Shown: positions 10,040-20,112 of the stretch, one piece after another
How the letters are laid out: every line of letters starts with the position of its first letter
How positions within the stretch are numbered: the stretch's first letter is position 1
Source of the DNA: Takakia lepidozioides
Taxonomy: Eukaryota; Streptophyta; Takakiopsida; Takakiales; Takakiaceae
Direction of reading: 5' to 3'
Length of the DNA: 64,000 bases
NCBI GenBank assembly: GCA_030704615.1
Contig: CM060733.1
Location: forward strand, 56,482,001 to 56,546,000
Position numbers and translations under genes: made by a program
The notes under the pieces: generated by a model
What the model saw: the letters and a program-made list of their open reading frames with translations, nothing else
Database searches by the model: none
Told to the model about the DNA's origin: nothing

Positions 10040-10470
10040 TTTCGCTCATATGTCTCCAAAGCCTCCCTACCAACTCCATGCTGGGCATATCCTGAAATCA
10101 TTGCACTCCAGGAGAGCACATCTCGTTCAGCCACCAGGCTGGCACATGCATTGAGAACGCACACAACCGTTACCTGGTTGGGCATAACCCCTTTCTGTTT
10201 TGCTCATAGATCTCCAAAGCCATTTTACCACATCCGAGCTGAGCATATCCTCCGATCATCGCACTCCATGAGACCACATTTTGTCGAGCCATATTGTCAA
10301 ACACTAGATGCACATCTGTCATGTTCCCAAATTTGGCATAATGTTGGCAAGGGCAGTTTCCAGGACGATATTTGGCTCAATTCTGGCTTTGATAATATCA
10401 GCATGGATCTTTTTGCCCTTTTCCAGGTCTGCTAGGCTGGCTCATGCATCGAGAACGGAAAATCCAAGCA
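10040..10470 (-). pseudogene. PPR motifs, heavily decayed
   Basis: On the minus strand, words such as NMARQNVVSWSAMIGGYAQ, KARIEPNIVLETALANI and ALEKGQKDPC-like residues appear in different frames. They are the same S-P-L motif order as elsewhere. No ORF spans more than two motifs. The receptor-kinase exon follows immediately upstream at 10614. Confidence 0.6.
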
Positions 10471-10613
10471 CCATGTGCTTGGAAGTTGGCAATTAGGTGT
10501 GGCTTCAAATGTGTGGAAAACATGTCCAATAATGCACAAGCTACTAATATTGTGATAAACTGTCCACTCATCTGAGCAGCTGTAAAAGACAAGCCAATAT
10601 GAGCACTCCTTAC

Positions 10614-10701
10614 CCATTGGATCATAGTGTGGACCGCATCCTTAAAGAAATCATCTGAGGGCCGCTTTCCTGTGAGAATCTCCAGGAGCACCACACCAAA
10701 G
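10614..10701 (-). pseudogene. single exon of a receptor-like protein kinase
   Basis: An 88-bp minus-strand exon is bounded by TCATCTTGTACAG on its 5' side and GTAAGG on its 3' side. It encodes FGVVLLEILTGKRPSDDFF and KDAVHTMIQW. This is subdomain IX of plant LRR receptor kinases (normally DVYSFGVVLLEILTGKRP), ending before the WV that usually follows. No other kinase exon is seen within several kb. Like the NTRC exon it retains splice signals and flanking intron-like DNA, so it came as genomic DNA rather than as cDNA. Confidence 0.8.
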
Positions 10702-10884
10702 CTGTACAAGATGAAAAAACTTACATTATGAAACCACCACTGTGAAGCATCTGAGAAAAACTCCAGCCAGAGCTGTTTGTTGCTCATTGCTTGATCTGCG
10801 TGCAGACACTACAAGAGCATGCGAGCTCTGTCATTTCCCTTACTCCGAGGAAAATCCTGGTAGGCATTACCCCCTAAACACATT

Positions 10885-11560
10885 TTATTCAGCCGTATTC
10901 TCAAACACATCAGGCACATACCCAGCCTCCTTCATCTGCCCAGACAATCTGCTCAGCGCAGCATGGATTTCCTCAATCTGTGGATGCATTTTGCCATCCA
11001 CAATGAATGTATGCACTTCGGTGTTTACCTCAATGTAGCTGCGACCTTGCTCCTTCTGCACACCTCTGGCCTTCATCATTTTCCAAACTGATGTGGGCAT
11101 CGTCCCACCTGCCAGCTGCAGCATGGATGTCTGATAGCAACACATAAGTTGCGGCATCTTGTTCATCCCACTTGAGGATAGATGTTGCCGCACGTTCAGC
11201 CATCTCCACATTGCCATGGATTCTGCAGGCACCAAGCAAGGCCTTCCACACCACAACATCTGGATTGATTGGCATTTTATTAATCAGGTCCACTGCCTCA
11301 TCCAGTTGTCCCGCACGTCCAAGAAGGTCCACCATGCAGCCAAAGTGCTTTACTGTCGGAGTAACACCATGATCGAAGTAGTGTCTTCCTTCATTCAGTA
11401 GGCCAGTGTGGCTGCATGCAGAAAGAACACATATAAAGGTGATACTGTCCGGCTTCAAACCGTTCTTTTACATTCCTTCAAATAGTTGCAGGACCTCCCT
11501 ATGACAACCATGCTGGGCATATCCTGCGATCATCAAATACCCACAACACCACATTTCGTT
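10885..11560 (-). pseudogene. PPR-E/E+ fragment, one frameshift
   Basis: The 142-codon ORF at 11458-11030 reads PDSITFICVLSACSHTGLLN, VKHFGCMVDLLGRAGQLDEA, MPINPDVVVWKALLGACRIH and ATYVLLSDIHAAAGRWDDAH. A frame change near 11105 is needed. The other frame then continues with the E+ part (QGRSYIEVNTEVHTFIVDGK, HPQIEEIHAALSRLSGQM) to a stop at 10885. The DYW domain is absent. This E region is the best preserved in the window and closely resembles 9277-8700. Confidence 0.85.
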
Positions 11561-11899
11561 CAGTCACATTGTCAAATACTCCCTTTGCCCCTCTAATCAA
11601 GGTCATTGCGAATCATATTCACTTTCATCTTCAAGCTCTGGAGAAGATCCACCACCCACACCAGAAATATGACAGCACTCTAATTTCCTTCCACTATCAC
11701 CAGAGACAGTCAAAATCCCCCCTTCACTAACTACCTGTAGACCCCGCTACTGTTTCATCTGGATCTATGGTACAGAAATGCGCCCCTCAACAGTACATCA
11801 TGGCCATTATTCTCAGGAAATGGTGGATGAATTGAGTAGCTACACAGATCAAAGAATGAAGCAAGGCATCCGCACCATTCCAACAAACAAGACAACATT

Positions 11900-12020
11900 T
11901 CACCAGTAATCCCTACAAGAACAAACCCCATCTTCAAAGTGGTGAAAGCCGTTAGTGTCCCATACAACAATTGCTCGGCCAACAATCTTTGAGACCAACT
12001 GTACTGAGAGGCTTTATACA
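11900..12020 (-). pseudogene. C-terminal end of a DYW protein
   Basis: The minus strand reads [30 protein letters not shown] and a TGA stop at 11900-11902. This is the end of a DYW domain: HHF, CxC and the terminal DYW, with the usual GDYW changed to RDYW. Immediately upstream the frame is lost and the remainder of the domain cannot be followed. The 3' flank (11590-11890) matches the flank at 1390-1560. Confidence 0.8.
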
Positions 12021-12059
12021 CAGGATTGAAAACTTTCATGCTCTCATGAGTCTTCAAAA

Positions 12060-12915
12060 TGGTAGATACATTCGGCGCTTATGGCCCCTCTCTAGTCCCT
12101 GATGGTGATTTGTAGGCCTACCCTCCACAAAAGGATCGCAGAAAATCATCTTTCCAAAGAAAGGCAGGGCATGACTGCTGAGCCATGGGAGGATGCTGTT
12201 TTGAGTGTCTCATCAAACTTCCAATGTAGGAATAAGATAATGTAATCGTCCAGTGGGTGGGAGAACCCATGGCCAGCAGATGCATGCATTGAGTGGGAAT
12301 GATCTTGGAATAAACAAGAGTATGCAATTCTCGTAATACCCATTGTAGGCAGGTCATGTTTGTCCCATATGGCCGCTGCAAGAAGTCTTGATCAATGTGC
12401 ACGCCCCACTGCACAAGCAATCCACCACATCATAAATTGAGCTTGGACCCGCAAGAGAGCAGGCTCTTGGTTGTCGAAGGACTTGCATGTTAAATGTAAG
12501 TTGAAAGACCTGCAGACCCAGATGTCTCTCACAGGGACTGCTTGTGAAAACCATGTTGCAAAACTGAAGTGTTAGCTTGTAATAATTGATGTGCACACTT
12601 AATTTGGTCCACAACATGCCCTTAGATATGAGCATCCTGGGTGGGACAGTCCACCTATGTCTACCTATTAGCCCCCCAATAGACAAAAGTGGAAAGTGTC
12701 AGTCCTCACCTCATGAAATGTTTTCTGCCTCAGTGATGCCAAACAGTTTGTCAACCAACCCACCATTTACAGCAGAAACTGGACATGGATCATGAATTTC
12801 ATTATGCTTTTAAAACCAGCATTCTGTTGAGGTGGTGACCCCCTGTCCCAAGGCATCAATGTTTTGCTTCCTGCTATGTTGGAGCTCTGATTTTTGTAGT
12901 CCACAGCTGGCGCTC
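12060..12915. other. downstream flank of the CDC20 fragment, no gene recognised
   Basis: The ORFs of about 100 codons on the minus strand have no recognisable features. The segment lies 3' of the CDC20 stop codon and may include its former 3' untranslated region. Confidence 0.35.
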
Positions 12916-14114
12916 CTATCTTATGTTAATACTTCGCAATGACAGATCACCAGTTCCTCCTATGGAGACCTTCTTGACAGGTTGTGCCATCCCAAATACC
13001 TTCCAAAAGCGAAGTGTCTCATCCGCAGCAGCGGAGACTACCATTGTTCCATCAGGGCTCTACACAAATTACAGCACTAAAATCATGAGAAAGTCACAAA
13101 CATAAAAGTAATTCACTCAATTTCAACAAACGATGGCAATGACGATGTTGGACCGTCAGTGGCATTATGGATCCACATGTGCATTTTCGAGCCAGAGCTG
13201 CAACACGGCTCCTCTGAACCCTAGAGTAGTACAAACGTAAGTGTAATATGAAATGAAATTCTGCAAATTGTCATCTTTGGAAACACTAGAATGTCAACAG
13301 AAAGAAGTCTTAAAACCTGGGCAAGATGGAGAACACGGGCAATGTGACCAGTGAGTTCAGCAATTTTGGCCATAGATGGATACTTCCGCAAGCACAGTTG
13401 ATTCTGGCTGAACCCATGGCTGCTCAGTATCTCCTTTTGATGCCGGTTCCATTGCAGAGCACACACCTGAGTGCACAACCCAATGTTTGACCACCAGACC
13501 TAGATCAATAATAGTGAAACCTTGTGTGATGCAGAACATCTTCACATATGCCATCCTAACTTGCCCATGCAGTTCTGAAAAGTTCAGATATCACCAACTG
13601 AATTTAGAGGAACATATATAATACAGTTTTTCAAACATCTCATTTTCAGTCATAAGAAACTACATACGGTGCACTAAAACTTTCTCATTACACGAGAAAT
13701 GGGACAGTGGAATTAATAATATCACATCGTACAATGTAAGCTAGATTTTACTATTCTTCAAGGAAGTATCGATCTCATCGGCAAACCATCAACCTGGGAA
13801 TGAGTGTCGACACTGTTGATACAGGCACCTGTCTGCGTGTTCCATACAACGATCAGCAGTACCCCCTCCAGACGCGAGTAAGTTGGCCTGGAAGGGGCAC
13901 CAGGCAAGTGCTTTCACAGCTGCTTGGTGGTCGTCCAGCCTGTGTAGATAGACTACTGACTCAGGTGATGATGATGTGACAGCTGCATCCCAAATGTGGA
14001 GCAAGTTGTCATTGCCTCCACTTGCTAGCTGTTGGCCTGACGGTGACCACTTGAGGCCACACACCTCCTGATTGTGCCCTATCAGACGGGAGGTGATATG
14101 ATCTCTCACCAGTA
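12916..14114 (-). pseudogene. CDC20: CDC20 (APC/C activator), last three exons, disrupted
   Basis: Three minus-strand exons are flanked by AG and GT: 14114-13794, 13466-13317 and 13059-12916 with a TAG stop. They encode WD40 blades: [65 protein letters not shown] and [19 protein letters not shown]. The protein ends in NIR, keeping the Ile-Arg tail by which CDC20 docks on the anaphase-promoting complex. In the first exon about 8 nt are missing between TADRC and the [16 protein letters not shown] stretch, shifting the frame. The upstream half (C box, first WD repeats) is not found between 14115 and 15000. I therefore call it a truncated pseudogene with intact introns, derived from a DNA-level copy. 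Confidence 0.88.
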
Positions 14115-14590
14115 CTGCCAATTCAAAACACACTCTTTAGCAAGTCATATTTTGAAGGAAGACATGTCTGCAGTATCCATTTAAGCCTCTTTCTCCTTCT
14201 GGTACTTTCAGTAATCTCCACTGCCTTCAAAGTTCCCCGTCTGAATGCTCAGTTAGTTTTTTATCCTTGAATGTGTATGTGACAACCCATTGTTGAGTTT
14301 CAGAAACATCTCACTCCATCAGAAAAACATTGTTATGCTGATCAGCATACTTTGTATCACTTCTTGTTGATTCCTTACCCCAAACTTTCTATTCAATGCT
14401 TGGAAAAGGGCCCAAAAGCAAACAACCTTACCATCATGATTGATGATGTGGCTGTCACGACCAAAACACGTTCACAAGCCTAAGCAAGCAAAATGATGTG
14501 ATCTGCGGAGCCTTTGCACGAAAATCGAAGCTGATCGAATGAGGGAAAGGCCACGATTTGGATTGAGCAGCGAGACTGTTGAGAGCTTGC
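14115..14590. other. no gene recognised
   Basis: This is the region where the missing upstream CDC20 exons would be expected. No WD40 or C-box sequence was recognised on the minus strand, and no other feature is supported. Confidence 0.4.
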
Positions 14591-14593
14591 AAG

Positions 14594-14836
14594 GTGCAGG
14601 ATGGCGGAAAACGTAGAGATCCTGCGGTTCAAGAACTTCAAGAACCGGGCAGTCCGGGCAACTCCAAAACAACTTGGCGCTTTGGGGTTTTTCGCGCGCT
14701 GTCCGGGCAGATTCTAAAGAAATTGACGACTACGATGACCTGGCTACAATGACGTGTCTACGATGACGTGGCACTACGGCACCCTATTCCTGCTCTACGC
14801 TAAACTAGTTTCCAACCTTCAATCGTCGCTAGAATT
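14594..14836 (+). repeat. dispersed element with ACGATGACGTG array, copy 2
   Basis: Same element as 6614-6942 and in the same orientation, with a shorter CGATGACGTG array (about three units). The two copies bracket the 7.6-kb segment that contains the SINE, the PPR pieces, the kinase exon and the CDC20 exons. Confidence 0.6.
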
Positions 14837-15144
14837 GTACATACGTAACGGGCAACTTTTTAAGTTTTTTAACCTTTTTACAAACCCTATAAGCAATTTT
14901 TTTTTTTTTTTAAATAAATTTTAAAGGAAACCTCAGGCCCTTGAGGAGGGGGAAAAATTAACCCCCTTTCATTTATGGGCCATGAGACCTACAGGAGGAT
15001 CGACGCCCAGACATACCGTCGTCACAAACAATCCCACACATGGGGTAATGCAGCGGGTTTGAACCCTAAACCACCAGGGCGACACACTCTGCACTTACTA
15101 GCCGATGTGTTTTTTTTTAAATCTTTTGCACTTTGATTTTTTTT

Positions 15145-16724
15145 TTAAATTCATTTTAGTGGTTACAAGTGAGCACATAGATGTATTTCATGGAGATAAA
15201 CAAAACTGTTTATCCGGTGTCTTCACGGTGGATGTATCCCATGGAGCGTTACATGAAAGATCTTAAGAGATACGTTAAGAATTACGCAAAGCCAGAAGGG
15301 AGTACGGTTGTAGGGCATGTTCTTGATGAGGCTATGGGGTTCATGACTGAGTATATGCAATCATTTGATGCAACTCAACTGCGGACTTGGGATGCAAATG
15401 CGGAGGAAGGGGTTGAGGACGAGGTCTTCGAAGGTGTCGGCGAAAAGCGGGACATAACTGGAGCTGGGAGAGATGCAGCACAAATTTTATATGTGCTGAA
15501 CAATACCAATGTTATGACTCATTGGGTGCAGTGAGTACTTCTTTTCATTGCACCTTATTCATATCAAGTTCAATTTCAATTCTAATTGTCACCAATGTAA
15601 TCAAACCACCCACAAAGTCACAAATGTTAGTGGTTCATCTTGATTATAACCAATGCTGTAGTAACGGATTGTCTAAGTGAGTGACTTGTTGGAAAAACAT
15701 GTTCATTTACAAGTCATTCTGCTCACTCCTCCAATGGTTTGAAACAGTGGTTTTCAAAGTATCATTCATGCTAGGTATTTTTTGCTAAGTAATGCAATAC
15801 TTCATTGCTAACATGTGTCATTCTTGTTGCCATTTTGTGACAAAAAGTATGCAATAGAGAAGACACAGTTCACAGCAGACAGAGAGGCATGTGGTGATGA
15901 GTGGCGTGCCAATCGACGTCTACCTTATCAGATCAGCCAATACATAGGTCATTAGATGGTGCCACGGCTCTAAATAAAAAAGACCTGGCTATGTTGGCTA
16001 CCATTCAAGCGGCATTTGTGCAACCAACCGCTATTCCAGTTGAGCAAAGTGATTCAGAGGGTGACGAATATGTTTCAGATTCAAAATAAAGTTTATTATT
16101 GGAACCATTTGTTCAATAGCATCATCCCACAATGGTCTGGCCACTTGTCTGTTTTTCAAAGTCTATCACAACTGCACAAACCACTTAAAGTTTTTCATGT
16201 ATCATCCAAAAAGTGGTACCAATCACTGTTGTGTAGGCAATAACTCATGAGCAACCACTAGAATAGTGGTTCCAATTACTACAGTATCTTTCACCACCCA
16301 CTTTCCACCACTGTCAAAGTGGTACAAATCAATGAGGTGTCTTTAACCACTCAAAATCAACGTGCACTGTCCCCGTCGAATATTATATTTATTAATTAAA
16401 ATATATTTTCAAATCATAAATCACAAATAAAATTTGAATTATTACACGTGGAGTAGCAAGTGGTTTCAACCACTTCCCATCACTGAGTTGTCTATAACCA
16501 CTCACAATGTACCACTGCACTCGTCCACGTGGAATATTATATTTATTAATTAAAATTTATTACCAAATAAATAATAATAAATAAAAACAAATTATTACAC
16601 GTGGACTACTGAGTGGTTGAAACCACTTCCAACCACTGTCTGTGATGCCACCGTGGCATTTCATTGGGATTAACCACTGGCAAGTGGTTACTAGTGGTTT
16701 ATAGAGTGGAAAAAGACAGTAGTG
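15145..16724 (+). mobile_element. CACTA (En/Spm-type) transposon, 3' part
   Basis: The ORF 15181-15534 contains SRWMYPMERYMKDLKRYVKN and NYAKPEGS, the DUF4218 hallmark that follows the Tnp2 transposase in plant CACTA elements. It ends at a GTGAGT donor. From about 16130 the DNA is full of short direct and inverted CCACT/AGTGG words, as in CACTA subterminal regions. The right terminus is AGAGTGGAAAAAGACAGTAG TG at 16703-16724, whose complement begins CACTACTGTC, followed by ATT as the likely 3-bp target duplication. The catalytic Tnp2 core and the left terminus were not found, so the element is 5'-truncated or interrupted. A second exon-like stretch at 15901-16089 is acidic near its end (SDSEGDEY). 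Confidence 0.85.
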
Positions 16725-16754
16725 ATTAAAGGGCCAGTGGTTATTTCACGTTTT

Positions 16755-18280
16755 TCTTCTAGTGCCACGCAGGAGCCAACGTCATTAGCAGTGATCCAAC
16801 CCGCTCTACACTATACGCCGTCATATGTAGGAGGAGCATGGCCATACACCCCGACGACGTCCCCTACGTGTACCAGTGGTAACACCGACCGTGCCACAGT
16901 ATACAAATGCTGCCCCTACTAACTCGTATGCAGATTCCACTGGGCAGTTTGATTTACGGGTGGGCCATTTAGAGGCGCAAATAACCTCTCTCATCAAAAC
17001 TATCGAAACAATGGGCAATCGCATGAGCTCCATCGGCCAACAGATCATTAGCTACGTGGGGTATCGAGATGTTGCTCCAGTAGGAGAATCTGGCCCCAAC
17101 CCGACAAATGTATGGTGCTCCAACTGCGACAGTCCCGGGGATGCTGCTCAACATTGTCCTTATCCCACTCGGGAGAGGCAGGTAAGCCGAAACCCGTCTT
17201 ATCAGGATAGATCAAAATGACAATTCAGTCAATTCAGGAAAGGTTGTAAAAAATGTGGCAGAACCACTCACCCAACAGAAGACTGTTGGAGTGATATAGT
17301 ATGTTTGCATTGCGGCCAAAGAGGCCATCCCTTGGAGAGATGTTCCCGGAGGCAGGTGGACCGACCGGCCCCTGCCACTCCAGCAAGTAGAGAGGAATTT
17401 GGAAGAGCAACGAGCCTCATTCCCAGATCAGTATGCGACTAAACCACCCAACTCTCTACCGCAACAACATAGCATGTATTTTGCTAACCCAATGCAGATT
17501 CTTAGGAGACGTAGCACCAAGTAAATTGGATTGCGAATGAGCCGGAAGCCACTCCAACAGCGATAGCTAGCCCCGAAAAAGGTAGCTACGCAGTGATGAC
17601 CCGACAACAACGAGATACGCTAGGGAAAGGCCCTGGGTATGTGGCGTTGGAGTCAGCCACATCCGCATAGGAACGAGATGATCTGAACTTCACAGTAATG
17701 AAGTTAGATGCACGGAAGGTGGCGGAGACTATGCTTCGAGAAGAGGAAGATATCCATCCCAAAGAAAAGGAGGTAGCATTTGCAGAGGCGGATTCAACCT
17801 CCAATAGTCCGACCAACCATTTCTCGACCCCCTGTATCAAGAGCGAAGAGTCTGGCAAATCGGCCGGCGGCACCAGAAAAGCTTCCCCGGAGGAGGATGC
17901 ATTCAACCATGCGGTTCACAGACGAGTTGGAACCGTACAATCTAATGGAGGATCTTCACTATATTCAAGCAAACATTACGTTTGTGCCCACAGTCCGCCA
18001 CGCTCTTACATTGGTGATGAAGCGAGTAAGCATTTCTGCTCAGGCACACCATATCAATGCTCACATTGACCCAGGACCAGTAGAGATAGAAGTGGAAATT
18101 GCTAACCGATTCATATGGCGTTGTTTAGTGGATGATGATAGCTCCGTCAACATCATGCCGTTTTCTACTCTATCCAAACTGGGTTTGAACATGACATGGG
18201 AATCCCCTCTGACAATCATGCTAGCTGACCAGCGGAAGATCCGACCAGTGGGTCACATAGTCAAGATGAAGACATAAGAC
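16755..18280 (+). pseudogene. Ty3/gypsy gag-protease remnant
   Basis: A Pro/Thr-rich stretch is followed by a helical region (LRVGHLEAQITSLIKTIETM) and three zinc-knuckle motifs: CSNCDSPGDAAQHC, CKKCGRTTHPTEDC and CLHCGQRGHPLERC. The last two fit CX2CX4HX4C exactly; in the first the His is Asp. After degenerate sequence, 17940-18270 encodes a retropepsin-like domain (HHINAHIDPGPVEIEVEI, WRCLVDDDSSVNIMPFS, LGLNMTWESPL). Its active site reads DDDSS where DxGSS is expected. Stops at 17218 and in the spacer, and frame changes near 16870, make it defective. No LTR was recognised. Confidence 0.8.
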
Positions 18281-18399
18281 TACACGTATGCAGTAGACTT
18301 CCAAATCATAGACTAGGATGCTGGTGAGGAGGCGGATGAGCCATTTGTACCTTGACGCTCACAACATAGTTGGAAGCCCTCCAACAAATTTGTAGAGTC

Positions 18400-18790
18400 T
18401 CTAGACATGGCTTTTGTATTTCACTGTGCTAGCAATGATGAACCACAGTCCTTGAGAGAAGCATTGGGGAGTTGATGCTTCACAGCAGAAGGATTTAGAA
18501 TACAAATCCAATATGGACAATGGTACTTGGGTTTCTTGTTCCTCTGCCACTTGGAAGGAGAACAGTTGGAAGCAGAAGGGTCTTCAAGGTGAAATACAAG
18601 GCAGATGGAACTGTGGAGCGATACAAAGGCGCCTGACTCGTTGCCAAGGGCTATTCTCCATGGAAGGTGAAGCAAATCTTACGGTATCTCAAAGGTACTA
18701 TTGGTCATGGGTTATGCTTCAGTGGGAGTCGGCCCTTAGACAAGGATGGTTTGCACATGGTGGGATATTGTGATGCGGATATTTTGACCA
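18400..18790 (+). pseudogene. Ty1/copia reverse transcriptase/RNase H remnant
   Basis: In shifting frames the plus strand reads EPQSLREALG, NGTWV, RRVFKVKYKADGTVERYKAR, LVAKGYS, and then directly VKQILRYLKGTIGHGLCFSG and GYCDAD. The first part is the N-terminal side of the copia RT; the second is the RNase H entrance. The jump from KGYS to the ILRYLKGT motif shows that most of the RT, including YVDD, is deleted. It runs into a fragment of the OPT gene at about 18805. Confidence 0.8.
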
Positions 18791-18804
18791 AGAGTCTTAT
18801 TCGC

Positions 18805-18970
18805 GAAATGGGCTACATATTGCCAGGCCGACCAATTGCAAATGTTTGCTTCAAAACAGTATGTCGCACTATTTCCTTCTTGCAAGACTTCAAGTTGGTT
18901 CATAGTCTAGGTGCATGTTTTGAAGACGTTGGCATGTCATTTCTCTCCTTTGTCAAGAAAACATACACAT
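18805..18970 (+). pseudogene. captured OPT transporter fragment (forward half)
   Basis: The plus strand reads [17 protein letters not shown] and ISFLQDFKL, identical words to the OPT exon at 41698-41516. Two deletions remove the TYGYISM codons in part and the [10 protein letters not shown] codons. Beyond the exon it continues into sequence matching the following OPT intron (GGTGCATGTTTTGAAGAC against GGTTCATGTTTTAAAGAC). Intron DNA is therefore included, and the copy was made at DNA level. Confidence 0.85.
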
Positions 18971-19304
18971 ACTTCTGAAGATGCATGGATGCAACAATAT
19001 GACTCAATTACAAATAAGCTCTCATCCCAACTATAGAGGTCTGCACAAAGATTAATTGCCTCTCCCCTGAGGTCAATATATATATCTCATAGATGTCTCC
19101 TACCAAGAGTCTATCCCCTCAAGACTTATCTAATAGCTATTCTAAGCCGCATCTATTCTAGGTATCTAGAATGTCTAACGGATGATGAATTGAACCCAAA
19201 AGTTCAATAATTCTAACATTCCCACTCAACGAAACAGCCGTTAGTAAGATCGGGAGTCAACAACCCCCCTCATCTTTTTGAAGCGTACATGTTTGCGCAC
19301 AAGC

Positions 19305-19480
19305 TGATGATATTCAACCCAGGAGACTCCACATTCAATTCAACACAACAGTCAACTGGCAAGAAGGATCTGTGGTTGGTCATAAGGCCTTATAGGAGAC
19401 ATCAAGGTCCCACTACATTGACACATGTACATAGGTTTGTAGCAAAGGCCAATCAATGAGTTGACTGGGTTTCTGCAGTT
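19305..19480 (-). pseudogene. captured OPT transporter fragment (inverted half)
   Basis: The plus strand here (TGATATTCAACCCAGGAG, AACACAACAGTCAACTGGCA, AGAAGGATCTGTGGTTGGT, GCAAAGGCCAATCAATGA) matches 41678-41835 in the same orientation. It covers the first codons of that OPT exon and its upstream intron. The 18.8-kb half is in the opposite orientation. The two halves meet at the same native point (about 41673), so an inversion broke a once continuous copy. Confidence 0.85.
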
Positions 19481-20112
19481 TTTATTGAAAGTGCTCAAAG
19501 GGAAAATCTGATTGCCTTGAGCTTGCATACTTGCATAATAAGTTAGATAGCTGATGACCCATACCCTACGGTCTCAAAAGTTCATTCTGTCTTTGACAGC
19601 TGACATACACCGTTGTAACAATGGGAGGGCAACATTTTCACATTTCGTGAAATAACCATCCATGAAACTCTGGACAGTTCATTCTTTAGATACCTCCCAT
19701 ATGTCCCCCACACGAGATCCAGTCACTTTCTACGTAGACGACGGAGGTTTTCTAATTGCCAACTTAGGCAGAGAGAGGGACCTCGGCATCAGAAATGCTA
19801 GAGAGAGACAAGAACTAACTTATAGAAAGAAAGGAAGAAACTCTAGAACTACAGAACCCACCCACAGTGTCAAACCATTGAAAGTGGGGGAGTACATGAC
19901 CCATCTCTAAATGCTTCCCATACCCCAAATCATCCACTGGATGGAGAGAGAGATAACACGAGGCTCCATTCACACCAGGACCTATGGCTCACACTATTTC
20001 CCTAATCAACATGTGGGCGATCTAATTACCCGGTTTAGCTAATGTCAGTAATCTCCTTAACGGTGATTACAAAGTAACTAATTAGCAGGTGGATTCCGTT
20101 GTGCCCACAACT
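19481..20112. other. no gene recognised; upstream of the FAD oxidoreductase
   Basis: An 82-codon ORF at 19662-19910 has no recognisable family features. The segment may contain remaining copia-type DNA and, toward 20.0 kb, the promoter of the FAD oxidoreductase. No motif decides this. Confidence 0.35.

Noticed and set aside
1-12060. Functional PPR gene
   Set aside because: No PPR frame here runs from a start codon through a complete DYW domain. Every stretch needs several frame changes, so all pieces are called pseudogene fragments.
20089-20112. Start of the FAD oxidoreductase at the GTG at 20089
   Set aside because: Nuclear genes start at ATG almost always; the first in-frame ATG is at 20113. 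Even that start is uncertain because the N-terminal 200 codons are not recognisably conserved.
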